From assembly GCF_002933465.1 (NCBI RefSeq), contig NZ_PSZE01000002.1, positions 1 to 64,000 of the forward strand: 64,000 bases of DNA, read 5' to 3'. The notes under the pieces are model-generated. The model had not been told where the DNA came from. It saw nothing but the letters and a program-made list of their open reading frames with translations, and searched no databases. Positions within the stretch are counted from its first letter, which is position 1; the number at the start of each line of letters is the position of its first letter. Of this stretch, positions 45,884-53,883 are shown one piece after another. The position numbers and the translations under genes were made by a program. Origin of the DNA: Nocardia nova (GTDB lineage Bacteria > Actinomycetota > Actinomycetes > Mycobacteriales > Mycobacteriaceae).

Positions 45884-46510
45884 ATGTCGTCAAGAAATGC
45901 CGCCAGCGGTTTGGATCCGGCCTCGACCGCCCTGGTTTGTGTGGAATGTCAGACCGGGGTGGTCGGGCCGGACCCGGTACTTCCCTCGCTCGCCGATGAG
46001 TCGAAGAAGGTCGTTCGGAGCCTTGCTCGGTTGCTGCCGGCGGTCCGGAAGGCCGGTGTCCGGGTGGTCCACGTGACGTTCGAAGGGCTCCGGCCAGGTG
46101 CCGATCCGGGGTCGGCGCCGCTGTGGAAGGCGACCGCGCAGTCGCGCGAGTGGTATCCCGGACATCCGGCCGCGCAGGTGCTTCCCGAGTTGTTCGACGA
46201 AAGCGACGTGGTGATTTCGCGTCGTCATGGTCTATCGCCCACCCGGGGTACGGATCTGTCGCCGAACCTGCGCACACTGGGAATCCGCACGGTTCTGTTG
46301 ACCGGTGTTTCGCTCAATGTCGCGCTGCCGGCGACCGCGCTCGATCTGGGGCAGGACGGATTCCGCCTGCTTGTAGTGCGAGACGCCGTGGGGGCGAGCA
46401 GCCCGGAGTACGGCGAGCAGGTGCTGCGCAACACCATGGCGATGTTGGGCAGGCTGACGACAGTGGACGACGTGGTCACCGCGCTGACCGAAACGGCGGT
46501 GACGGCATGA
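45884..46510 (+). CDS. Isochorismatase-like (cysteine hydrolase) family protein lacking the catalytic Cys
   Basis: This 208-residue protein has the alpha/beta fold of cysteine hydrolases: TALVCVECQTGVV at the first strand and LLTGVSLNVALPATALDLG at the nucleophile loop. In active members these read with Asp in the first motif and TNVC in the second. Here the positions hold Glu21 and Ala147, so the Asp-Lys-Cys triad is incomplete. Similar Cys-less members are common in actinobacterial genomes, so it may be a binding protein or use another mechanism. It lies 23 bases after TesB and overlaps the VOC gene by 4 bases. Confidence 0.75.
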   Translation: MSSRNAASGLDPASTALVCVECQTGVVGPDPVLPSLADESKKVVRSLARLLPAVRKAGVRVVHVTFEGLRPGADPGSAPLWKATAQSREWYPGHPAAQVLPELFDESDVVISRRHGLSPTRGTDLSPNLRTLGIRTVLLTGVSLNVALPATALDLGQDGFRLLVVRDAVGASSPEYGEQVLRNTMAMLGRLTTVDDVVTALTETAVTA

Positions 46511-47478
46511 GTAGCGGTACGGCCACCGATCTCGCCGGGGGCGGCGTGACGCTTCAGCGCGACGCCGTTGCGCATCACGCGCATGCCGTGTTGCACTGCA
46601 ACCTCAATACCGCTGCCGTGGAACGTTCCTCGGCATTTCACATGGCACTTTTCGGCCTCGACCCGCGGATGCGTTCGGTAAGCAAGGGCGGCGATTCGGC
46701 CACCATGGGACTGGGTGACAGTACCGACAGCGTCACGTCGTTCCTTTTCGACGCTCGCGGTCCGCGTTCGGCGCCCGCGTTGGAACTGGTCGGCTGGTCT
46801 CGTCCGCAGACCGAACCTGCGGAACCCGGGATGGTGGCGCCGATCCTGGCTGCGCTGGGGTTCCGAGTTGCCTCGCTGGCCGTTTTCGAGAAACGCCTGA
46901 AAGCGACCGGGGTCGCTTTCGTCTCGATCGAGGGCGGGCTCATGGTGCGAGGCCGGAAGCGCGCGGCACTGCGTTTCGCCGATCCGGACGGGGTGGCCTT
47001 CGAAGTCGTGGAAATGGTGCCCGCGGATACAGATCCACAGTGGACCGCGCTGCTTTCCCATGAACGGATGCGCTGTTCCGATCTGTCGGCGACCATCGCC
47101 TGGTACGAGGGAATCGGCTGGCAGGTGCGGTCACGCGATGAGGTGGACGACCGGGCGACCGCTTCCTTGATCCTTCCCGAAGATCCGACCTTCTCGTTGG
47201 AACTCATCGAAATACCGGCCGTCTCCGGAACTCCGCGGGCGGCGAACACCCAGGGGCTGTATCGAATAGCACTCGCCGTCGACAACGTCCGCGAAGCGTA
47301 CGACTCGCTGGTCGACAGCGGTGCGCACGGGGCGGTCCCGGAACCGGTGGTGTTCTCCATGCCGGATATTCCGACCGGTGGATTCGAAGTGCTGTTCCTT
47401 GCCGATCCCGATGGGGGAGTGGTTGAACTGGTGGAACGGCCACGAGAGACCATGCGACGTCCCCAGGAGCCACGATGA
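46507..47478 (+). CDS. Two-domain VOC (glyoxalase/dioxygenase-fold) protein
   Basis: This 323-residue protein has two VOC modules. The first starts HAHAVLHCNLNTAAVERS and ends RFADPDGVAFEVVEM; the second starts RCSDLSATIAWYEGIGW and ends FLADPDGGVVELVERP. It is a paralogue of the protein at 7429 and likewise belongs to a thioesterase-containing module. The ATG overlaps the previous stop (ATGA). An in-frame extension back to 46123 lies wholly within the preceding gene and is not real. The reaction is unknown: isomerase, lyase and dioxygenase are all possible. Confidence 0.8.
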   Translation: MSSGTATDLAGGGVTLQRDAVAHHAHAVLHCNLNTAAVERSSAFHMALFGLDPRMRSVSKGGDSATMGLGDSTDSVTSFLFDARGPRSAPALELVGWSRPQTEPAEPGMVAPILAALGFRVASLAVFEKRLKATGVAFVSIEGGLMVRGRKRAALRFADPDGVAFEVVEMVPADTDPQWTALLSHERMRCSDLSATIAWYEGIGWQVRSRDEVDDRATASLILPEDPTFSLELIEIPAVSGTPRAANTQGLYRIALAVDNVREAYDSLVDSGAHGAVPEPVVFSMPDIPTGGFEVLFLADPDGGVVELVERPRETMRRPQEPR

Positions 47479-47633
47479 ATCCGAATCGGTCTATACCAGC
47501 GATGTAGCCCCTGGCGGAACAACACTGTGCTGCGTGCCATCAACGTGACGGCCGCACAGTAAGTCGTGAAGTGCGGGGGGAGGGAGCGATGGCTGCGCGA
47601 CCGCGCGTGGGGATATCTGCGGCGCATATGCAG

Positions 47634-47668
47634 AACACCCCCGGCTCGCCGAAATAGCCGGGGGTGTT
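47634..47668. terminator. Bidirectional hairpin terminator
   Basis: A perfect 13-bp stem (AACACCCCCGGCT with its complement) and a 9-base loop lie between the convergent VOC and ACAD genes. It is followed by TTTGTGGTT on the plus strand, the only terminator here with a T-rich tail. Confidence 0.75.
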
Positions 47669-47682
47669 TGTGGTTGGGGATC

Positions 47683-48615
47683 TCAGAGCGTGATCGGCGG
47701 GGTGTGGGCGGCGCCTTTCAGCAGCGCCGCGCCGATCTCCTCGGCAAGGTCCGTGTGGCTTCCGAGTAGTTGGTCGAGCACTGCGGTACGGGTGACGTAG
47801 CGGTGCGCGTCGTGCTCGCGCGTGAGGCCCATGGCGCCGAATACCTGCACAACGTGCCGCATAACCTCGGCTTGGGCGCGACCCGCCCGTAACTTCGCCA
47901 GTAGGGCGGCGGATTCGCTTCCTTCGTCCCAGGCGAGCCGCAGTGCGGCGCGTGCGCCCTCGATGGCGACGTAGGATTCCGCGAGCCGGTGCCGGACAGC
48001 TTGGAAAGTCGCCAGGGGGCGGCCGTACTGGACCCGGGTGCTCGTATGGGCAGTGGCCAGGTCGAGCACTGTGGCGCAGGCACCGATGATTTCGGCGCAG
48101 AGTGCACGCCGAGCAGCGGCGACGGCCGTCGTGCCGACCTCGCCCACCGAAACCTCCCCTGTATCAGGCAGATTCGAAGCCCGGAACCACGGAGAATCGT
48201 CATCGAACCCGCGTACCGGTTCGAGATCGACCGTTTCGGCGGGGAACAACCGTACGGTCCCAGCACCATCGATGGCGACGAGTTCGCCGACCCCATCCGA
48301 GGAACCAAGAGCGAGGGCAATACCCGAGGAGCAGTAGAGAACCGCACGTTTCGTCCCGGCAACGGATAACGCCGGCGCCAGCACGTCGAGCACCACGCTG
48401 TCCAACAGGCGCGATGTCGCCAGTGCTCGCCCGTGTTCGCTGAACAGCAGGTCGATCGCCGTGGCGGGATCGGTCGAAACGACGTCCTCCCAGCCCAATT
48501 CAGCGAGTGCGGCCTCGAGGTCCTGGTGTTTGGTCCGGTCGGCGAAGACCCCGCGCAGGGTGCCGGACAGCAGTTCGATCGCTTCGGCATCGAGGCCGGA
48601 AGGCGCCATGGTCAT
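47683..48615 (-). CDS. Acyl-CoA dehydrogenase, small (FadE28-like) subunit
   Basis: This 310-residue ACAD is short and carries the FAD-binding part typical of one subunit of heterotetrameric actinobacterial ACADs: TRVQYGRPLATFQAVRHRL and VMRHVVQVFGAMGLTREHDAH. It lacks the EPEAGSD and GGTSEI motifs, which are in its partner encoded just upstream (48612-49784). The ATG at 48615 overlaps that gene's stop, so the two are coupled. The pair would form an alpha2beta2 enzyme that dehydrogenates a bulky acyl-CoA, as ChsE1-ChsE2 does in steroid degradation. Confidence 0.85.
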   Translation of the reverse strand: MTMAPSGLDAEAIELLSGTLRGVFADRTKHQDLEAALAELGWEDVVSTDPATAIDLLFSEHGRALATSRLLDSVVLDVLAPALSVAGTKRAVLYCSSGIALALGSSDGVGELVAIDGAGTVRLFPAETVDLEPVRGFDDDSPWFRASNLPDTGEVSVGEVGTTAVAAARRALCAEIIGACATVLDLATAHTSTRVQYGRPLATFQAVRHRLAESYVAIEGARAALRLAWDEGSESAALLAKLRAGRAQAEVMRHVVQVFGAMGLTREHDAHRYVTRTAVLDQLLGSHTDLAEEIGAALLKGAAHTPPITL

Positions 48616-49784
48616 CGAGCGGCCTCCTTGGGCAGGCCGAGCACGTGGTCGGCGAGGATGGTTCGCTGGATCTCGGAGGAGCCGCCGAGGATCGTGGCCG
48701 AGCGGCTGTACCACCACTCGCTGCGCCATTCCTCGGCCTCGTCGGTGCGGGCGAACAGGAAGTCCGGGCCGAGTAGATCCCGGCTCAGGTCGTACAGCGC
48801 GATCTCCGCACCAGCCAGCAGTACCTTGTCCACGCTGGCCTCGGGCCCGACAGTGTCGCCGGAGGCGAGTTTGCGCACGGTAGCTGCGCTACGGGCGCGC
48901 AGGGTGACGAGCTGGGCATGGCAGTCGCCGAGCCGTGCCAGGGCATCGCCGGGAAGCCGCCCGCCGTTCTCGACTCGACTGTCGAGCTGCGTGCACAACT
49001 CTCGCAGTCGGCGAGACGCGTCCGCAGCGGACATCCACGCATACATCGCGCGTTCGTATTGCAAGAGATGCATCGCGACCGCCCACCCCTGGCCCTCGGC
49101 GCCGATCAGCCGGGACGTGGGCACAACGACATTGTCGAAGAAGATCTCCGCCAGTTCGTTGTCGCCGCTCGCCAGGGAGATCGGTCGCCGCGACACACCG
49201 GGGGTGTCTGCATCGATCATGATCATCGAGAGCCCGCGGTGCCGCGATTCCGGGGTTCCTGTGCGCACCAGGCATACCAGTCTGGTCGCCGTCGCGCCGT
49301 GGCTGGTCCAGATCTTCTGTCCGTCGACGACGTAGTTGTCGCCGTCGCGGCGGGCCCGGCAGCGCAGTGACGCGAGGTCGCTCCCCGCCTCGGGTTCGGA
49401 GAAGCCCTGACCCCACCATTCGTCGCCACGCAGATAGCTCGGCAGGTACTCCGCGGCGAGCGCCGGCGCGAACTTGACCATCGGGGGGCCGAGGGTTTCG
49501 AGCAGCAGATATGGTGTCGGAACGGGTAATCCCGCCGCGGCAAGCTCGTCGTAGAGCACAGCTCGGTGGCGTTCGTCTCCACCCAAGCCCCCAGCTTCGA
49601 CCGGCCAGCCGTAGCGGCTCCAGCCGCCGCGGTGCAGTTCGCCGATCAGCAGGGCGTGGTGGGCGATCTGCTCCTCGGTGGTCGAATAGTGCCGGGAGCG
49701 CCATTCTGATAGTTCGGCACTCGCGAGGAAGTCGCGCAGCCCTGAGCGGTAGGCGGCCAGGTCCCCGGCGAAGGCGCCGGTCAC
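48612..49784 (-). CDS. Acyl-CoA dehydrogenase, large (FadE29-like) subunit
   Basis: This 390-residue ACAD has GFSEPEAGSDLASLRCRARR, YVVDGQKIWTSHGATATR, the SRSATILGGSSEIQRTILAD C-terminal block and the PKEAAR end. It lacks the RxxFG segment present in the neighbouring subunit. The GTG start overlaps the hydratase stop (GTGA), so hydratase, large ACAD and small ACAD are translated in series. The open frame continues upstream past 49784, but that part is the other frame of the hydratase. Confidence 0.87.
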   Translation of the reverse strand: MTGAFAGDLAAYRSGLRDFLASAELSEWRSRHYSTTEEQIAHHALLIGELHRGGWSRYGWPVEAGGLGGDERHRAVLYDELAAAGLPVPTPYLLLETLGPPMVKFAPALAAEYLPSYLRGDEWWGQGFSEPEAGSDLASLRCRARRDGDNYVVDGQKIWTSHGATATRLVCLVRTGTPESRHRGLSMIMIDADTPGVSRRPISLASGDNELAEIFFDNVVVPTSRLIGAEGQGWAVAMHLLQYERAMYAWMSAADASRRLRELCTQLDSRVENGGRLPGDALARLGDCHAQLVTLRARSAATVRKLASGDTVGPEASVDKVLLAGAEIALYDLSRDLLGPDFLFARTDEAEEWRSEWWYSRSATILGGSSEIQRTILADHVLGLPKEAAR

Positions 49785-50581
49785 GACTGTTCCGCCGCGG
49801 CGCGTTTGCGCGACCGGTCGAGGAAGGCGCGCACCAGTTCCTGGTGTTCGGACGTATCGAAGGATGCGTATTCCTCGGCGAGCGCGTACTCGAGCACGCC
49901 CGCGACAGCCCGCTTCATATGCATGTTCAGCGCCCGCTTGGTGCTCTGGAGTGCGTGCGGCGGTTGCGCGGCCAGCTTGTTCGCGACCCGCAGTGCCTCG
50001 TCGAGCAGTTCGTCGTCCGGCACGACCCGACTGGCGAGCCCCAGTTCGACTGCCCGCAACGCCGGAATGCGCTCGCTGGTGAGCAGGTATTCCTTGGCCT
50101 GCAGCATGCCCATGAGCAACGGCCAGATCGGTGCACCGCCATCGGCAGCCGTGAGTCCGACACCGACGTGGGGGTCCGCCATGAACGCACTCTCGGCCAT
50201 CAGGACGATATCGCTGCAGACCGCGAGGTTGCAGCCCAAGCCCACGGCGGCGCCGTTGACCGCGGCGACCACCGGCAGCGGACAGTCGAGCATTGCGTGG
50301 AGCAGGTGCCCTGCAGAGTCGATTTCCTTGCGCCGCGTGGCGCGGTCGTCCCACAGTTCGACGAAATGTTCGAAATCGCCGCCCGCGCTGAAGGCGCGGC
50401 CAGCACCGGTCAGCACCACAGCTCGAGCCTCGGGATCTCTGCTCAAGTGCCGCCATACCGCGATCAGTGCGTCGTGAAGCGCCTCGTTCGTGGCGTTGAG
50501 CGCATCCGGCCGATTCAGGGTGACGAGCCTGACCTCCGCTCTGGATTCGATCAGCAGCTCGGGCTCGAACGGATTGTGCAT
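49781..50581 (-). CDS. Enoyl-CoA hydratase/isomerase family protein
   Basis: This 266-residue crotonase protein has VRLVTLNRPDALNATNEALH, the oxyanion-hole segments AFSAGGDFEHF and GAAVGLGCNLAVCSD, and DPHVGVGLTAADGGAPIWPL. The usual hydratase Glu pair is not evident (Asp occupies the ADPH position), so it may act as an isomerase, hydrolase or dehalogenase-like crotonase. It is the first gene of the minus-strand operon ahead of the ACAD pair. Operator site 8 lies 48 bases upstream. Confidence 0.87.
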   Translation of the reverse strand: MHNPFEPELLIESRAEVRLVTLNRPDALNATNEALHDALIAVWRHLSRDPEARAVVLTGAGRAFSAGGDFEHFVELWDDRATRRKEIDSAGHLLHAMLDCPLPVVAAVNGAAVGLGCNLAVCSDIVLMAESAFMADPHVGVGLTAADGGAPIWPLLMGMLQAKEYLLTSERIPALRAVELGLASRVVPDDELLDEALRVANKLAAQPPHALQSTKRALNMHMKRAVAGVLEYALAEEYASFDTSEHQELVRAFLDRSRKRAAAEQS

Positions 50582-50629
50582 GGCTCTCCCTCACGATGGA
50601 TCTCTTGTCGAGATTCATCACAACGCCGT

Positions 50630-50645
50630 CTGACGAATCTGTCAA
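50630..50645 (-). promoter_or_regulatory. Operator site TTGACR-N4-YGTCAA (site 8)
   Basis: Minus-strand reading TTGACAGATTCGTCAG: one mismatch in the last base, 48 bases upstream of the hydratase start and just downstream of the TetR gene's stop. Its TTGACA could double as a -35 element. Confidence 0.6.
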
Positions 50646-50665
50646 GTATGGCGGTTTGCACGGGC

Positions 50666-51307
50666 TCAGCTTGTCAGGGAAGCCATGATGGAATCGGTCG
50701 CCGCGCTGATGACGTCGGAGGGTGAGACTGGGAGACGGCTCGCATGGACGAGGAACCATGACCGCTCGAGCATCGCTTGCACGGTCAGGCCGAGGGCCTC
50801 GGGCGCGTCGGTCGGCCGGTTCTGGCGGTTGCGCAGTGCGGTTCCGAGCAGCCAGATCACCCGCGTCTGCATCCGGGTGGTCGCCGCGCGCACATCCTCG
50901 TCGTCAGGACCTGAGTGAGCCGACATGGCGAAAGCGCCGTGGCGATCCATGAAATGGAAATATGCTCGTACCCAGCGTTCGACATCCGCGCGGGGCGCAG
51001 GGTTGGGTACTGCATCCCATTCCGCAACCAGGTCCAGCAGTTCGCGGTAGGTCGTCTCACCCAAGACGTCGAAGATCTCGCGCTTGTCGCGAAAGTACGT
51101 GTAGAAGCCGGCTCGTGAGATCCCGCACGCATCAGTGATGTTGTTGATGCGGGTCCCGGCGTATCCGCGTTCGAGGAACAGTTGCTTGGATGCCTCGAGG
51201 ATGGCGTTGCGGGTGCGGATCGCGCGCGCGCCCAGTTTGTCCTCACCGATCGTCGCGTCGGGGGAGGTATCGCGGGTGTCGAGTGGTGTCGCGTCGGAAT
51301 CTTCCAT
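50666..51307 (-). CDS. TetR-family regulator, candidate for the TTGAC-N6-GTCAA regulon
   Basis: This 213-residue TetR has RNAILEASKQLFLERGYAGT and the HTH INNITDACGISRAGFYTYFR, followed by KREIFDVLGE and a helical ligand domain. The truncated TetR at 28553 shares almost the same HTH, and both have a TTGAC-type site upstream. This makes the protein the best candidate to bind all nine sites. The start is ATG 51307, with no strong RBS. It is divergent from the ACAD operon starting at 51515, with site 9 in the shared spacer. Ligands of such regulators are usually acyl-CoA intermediates of the pathway. Confidence 0.88.
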   Translation of the reverse strand: MEDSDATPLDTRDTSPDATIGEDKLGARAIRTRNAILEASKQLFLERGYAGTRINNITDACGISRAGFYTYFRDKREIFDVLGETTYRELLDLVAEWDAVPNPAPRADVERWVRAYFHFMDRHGAFAMSAHSGPDDEDVRAATTRMQTRVIWLLGTALRNRQNRPTDAPEALGLTVQAMLERSWFLVHASRLPVSPSDVISAATDSIMASLTS

Positions 51308-51368
51308 GGTGGGACCAGTGTAGGAGATGCGGATCCCCGTCGGTGAGATGCGCGCGACGCGCCGAATC

Positions 51369-51384
51369 TGGACACCATTGTCAA
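51369..51384 (-). promoter_or_regulatory. Operator site TTGACR-N4-YGTCAA (site 9)
   Basis: Minus-strand reading TTGACAATGGTGTCCA, one mismatch, 61 bases upstream of the TetR start and about 130 bases upstream of the divergent ACAD. It can autoregulate TetR and possibly control the long operon to the right. Confidence 0.6.
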
Positions 51385-51514
51385 CTTGGGGTGCCCGATG
51401 CCGAGGCCCTTGGATTCTAGGTCATAATTAGATAGATTATTGATCGTAATGTTCTGATCGTGTGCGGACTAGGTCGGCGTGACTGCTCACGCATACGCGG
51501 AGACTGGAGTGCGG

Positions 51515-52675
51515 ATGGCAGACGATCGTGGTTCGGGTGTGCGTTTCGGCGCGACCGAACTCACGCCGGAGGAGAGGTCGCTGCAGCGCGAAGTGCGCGA
51601 GTTCCTCGAGGCGGAGCTGGCCGACACCGGATTCGAGCCGGGGCTCGGGATGGATGCTGGGGCCGATCGCGACTTCTCCCGCAAACTCGGTGAGCGTGGT
51701 TGGCTGGGCATGGCGCTGCCGAAGGAATACGGCGGCTCTGAGCGCAGCGCGGTGGATCGATTCATCGTGACCGAGGAACTGCTGGTCCGCGGCGCGCCTA
51801 TCGGGCACCACTGGGTGGCCGACCGGCAGAGTGGCGCCGTCATCGAAAAGTTCGGGACCCCCGAGCAGAAGGAGCGGTTCCTGCCCGGAATCTGCCGAGG
51901 CGAACTGGGCTTTTCGATCGGCCTCAGTGAGCCGGACGCTGGTAGTGATCTCGCTGCGGTGCGAACGAGGGCGGTGAAGACCGACGGGGGATGGCTGCTC
52001 GCCGGACGCAAGGTCTGGACAACCGGCGCACACCGCAATCAGTGGATGATCGCGTTGTGCCGAACGAGTGACGAGGGCGACCCTCATGCCGGACTGACGC
52101 AATTTCTGGTCGATCTGACGTCGCCGGGCTTGCGTATCGATCCGATCCGGTTGCTCGACGGCAGCGCCGAATTCAACGACATCGTCTTCGACGATGTCTT
52201 CGTGCCCGACGAGCTGGTTCTCGGGGAGACCGGCCAGGGTTGGCGGCAGACCACCGCGGAGTTGGCCTTCGAACGAGGGGGGCCGGACCGGTTCCTGTCG
52301 ACCTATCCGGTGCTGACGGCGCTGCTGGAGGAAGGCTTCCCGGGGAGCGATGCAACGGCGGCACGTATCGCGCTCGGACGTATGACTGCCCAATGGTGGG
52401 TCCTGCACAACATGTCGCTCAGCTTGGCGCGTGCGATGGACGCCGGTGAGTCTCCAGTCCTGCAAGCTGCGCTGCTCAAGGAGATGGGCACGCGTTTCGA
52501 GCAGGATCTGGTGACGATGCTGCTCGATCTCGTCGACACCGAACCGGTCACCGACTCTCCGTCGCGCTTCGAACGCTTGCTGGCCGCTGCGTTACTGACC
52601 CGCCCGGTATTCACTATCCGCGGTGGCACCAGCGAGATCCTGCGGTCCGTGGTTGCGAAAGGAATGACGCGATGA
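51515..52675 (+). CDS. Acyl-CoA dehydrogenase, large (FadE29-like) subunit
   Basis: This 386-residue ACAD has MALPKEYGGSERSAVDRFIV, SIGLSEPDAGSDLAAVRTRA, GRKVWTTGAHRNQWM and the C-terminal TIRGGTSEILRSVVAKGMTR. It belongs to the subunit type that carries EPxAGSD and GGTSEI. The next gene, which overlaps it by 4 bases, encodes the complementary small subunit. ATG 51515 follows GGAG-rich sequence; GTG 51479 is an alternative. It opens the longest operon of the window, running to 59123. Confidence 0.88.
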   Translation: MADDRGSGVRFGATELTPEERSLQREVREFLEAELADTGFEPGLGMDAGADRDFSRKLGERGWLGMALPKEYGGSERSAVDRFIVTEELLVRGAPIGHHWVADRQSGAVIEKFGTPEQKERFLPGICRGELGFSIGLSEPDAGSDLAAVRTRAVKTDGGWLLAGRKVWTTGAHRNQWMIALCRTSDEGDPHAGLTQFLVDLTSPGLRIDPIRLLDGSAEFNDIVFDDVFVPDELVLGETGQGWRQTTAELAFERGGPDRFLSTYPVLTALLEEGFPGSDATAARIALGRMTAQWWVLHNMSLSLARAMDAGESPVLQAALLKEMGTRFEQDLVTMLLDLVDTEPVTDSPSRFERLLAAALLTRPVFTIRGGTSEILRSVVAKGMTR

Positions 52676-53787
52676 GCGAGGAATTGCTGAGCGAGGTCGC
52701 GGCATCGATTTTCGCCGCTACGTGCACCGAACAGACCCTGGTAGCCGCCGAACACGACGGTTGGCCGGCCGCCGCATGGAAGGCTGTTGCGGAGGCAGGC
52801 CTGCCGTGGATCTCGGTGCCGGAGAATTCCGGCGGTCAGGGCGGTTCCCTCGCCGACGCACTGACGGTGCTGCGTGTGGCCGGCCGCCATGCGGTCCCGC
52901 TTCCGCTGGCAGAGACCGGGATCCTCGCCGGATGGCTGCTCGCCGAGGCCGGACTTTCCGTGGGCGAGGGCCCGGCCACTGTCGTGCCGGGATACCGCAC
53001 CGACGACCTGAAGTGGAACGGTTCGACCCTATCCGGTGTGGTGCATCGCGTGCCTTGGGCGCGGGATGCGCACCGGATCGTTGCACTGGTACCGGACAAG
53101 GACCGCTGGGCGGTCGCGGTCGTCGCGCCTGACACGGTCCGTGTCGAGCCGCGACGCAATCTCGCCGGTGAGCCGCGGGACACGGTGCATCTCGATGGGA
53201 TCGCGCCAGTGGAATTCTCGGCCCTTCCCGATGGAATCGATCGCGCGGCATTCGAATTGCGAGGTGCGCTGACTCGGGTCGTGCTGATCGCCGGCGCCGT
53301 CGAGCGGATTCTGGAGATCACGCTCCGCTATACCGGCGAGCGCAAACAGTTCGGCCGGCCGATCGGCCGATTCCAGGCGGTACAGGAGCACCTGGTGCAC
53401 CTCGCGCAGCAGTCCGCCTCGATATCGGTCGCCGCAGATATCGCGGCGCGCGAAGCAGCGCGCGGCGATGGACGGTTCGAGATCTGGTCGGCGAAAACCT
53501 TGGCCGATGACGCTGTCCGCATCGCTTCCGCGGCAGCGCACCAGGCGCACGGTGCTATGGGTGCCACCCAGGAGTATTCGCTCAACCATTGGACTCGGCG
53601 GTTGTGGTCGTGGACCAGGGAGTACGGCACCGCCACTCGCTGGGCCGGTGATATCGGTGCCGAAGTCCTCGCGGGAGCACCTCACCAGCTGTGGCCACTG
53701 ATCACCGACGGCGGTGCCGAAATCGCTTCCCGAGGCGACGGTGCGCGCTCGGTTGGTCACCGGCTCGAAGTGGCTGGCGAGGCGTGA
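52672..53787 (+). CDS. Acyl-CoA dehydrogenase, small (FadE28-like) subunit
   Basis: This 371-residue ACAD has the RxxFG type signature GERKQFGRPIGRFQAVQEHL and then AAAHQAHGAMGATQEYSLN. It has no EPxAGSD block. It is translationally coupled (ATGA) with the large subunit upstream, supporting an alpha2beta2 enzyme. An intermediate insertion around 110-190 is variable in this subunit type. It is followed by the next ACAD after 96 bases. Confidence 0.87.
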   Translation: MSEELLSEVAASIFAATCTEQTLVAAEHDGWPAAAWKAVAEAGLPWISVPENSGGQGGSLADALTVLRVAGRHAVPLPLAETGILAGWLLAEAGLSVGEGPATVVPGYRTDDLKWNGSTLSGVVHRVPWARDAHRIVALVPDKDRWAVAVVAPDTVRVEPRRNLAGEPRDTVHLDGIAPVEFSALPDGIDRAAFELRGALTRVVLIAGAVERILEITLRYTGERKQFGRPIGRFQAVQEHLVHLAQQSASISVAADIAAREAARGDGRFEIWSAKTLADDAVRIASAAAHQAHGAMGATQEYSLNHWTRRLWSWTREYGTATRWAGDIGAEVLAGAPHQLWPLITDGGAEIASRGDGARSVGHRLEVAGEA

Positions 53788-53883
53788 CCACGGAGGATGC
53801 CCAGACCAGGCCCATCGACCCAGATCTGCGGCCGCCGTTGGCCGATTCGAGCAAACGATTCATCCAGCGAAGGAGGAACCCGG

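Noticed and set aside
46123..46506. N-terminal extension of the VOC protein
   Set aside because: It lies entirely within the preceding gene in another frame; the ATGA overlap fixes the start at 46507.
48612..50759. A single 715-codon open frame on the minus strand
   Set aside because: Only the downstream 390 codons are an ACAD. The upstream part is the wrong frame of the enoyl-CoA hydratase, and a GTGA overlap gives the true start.
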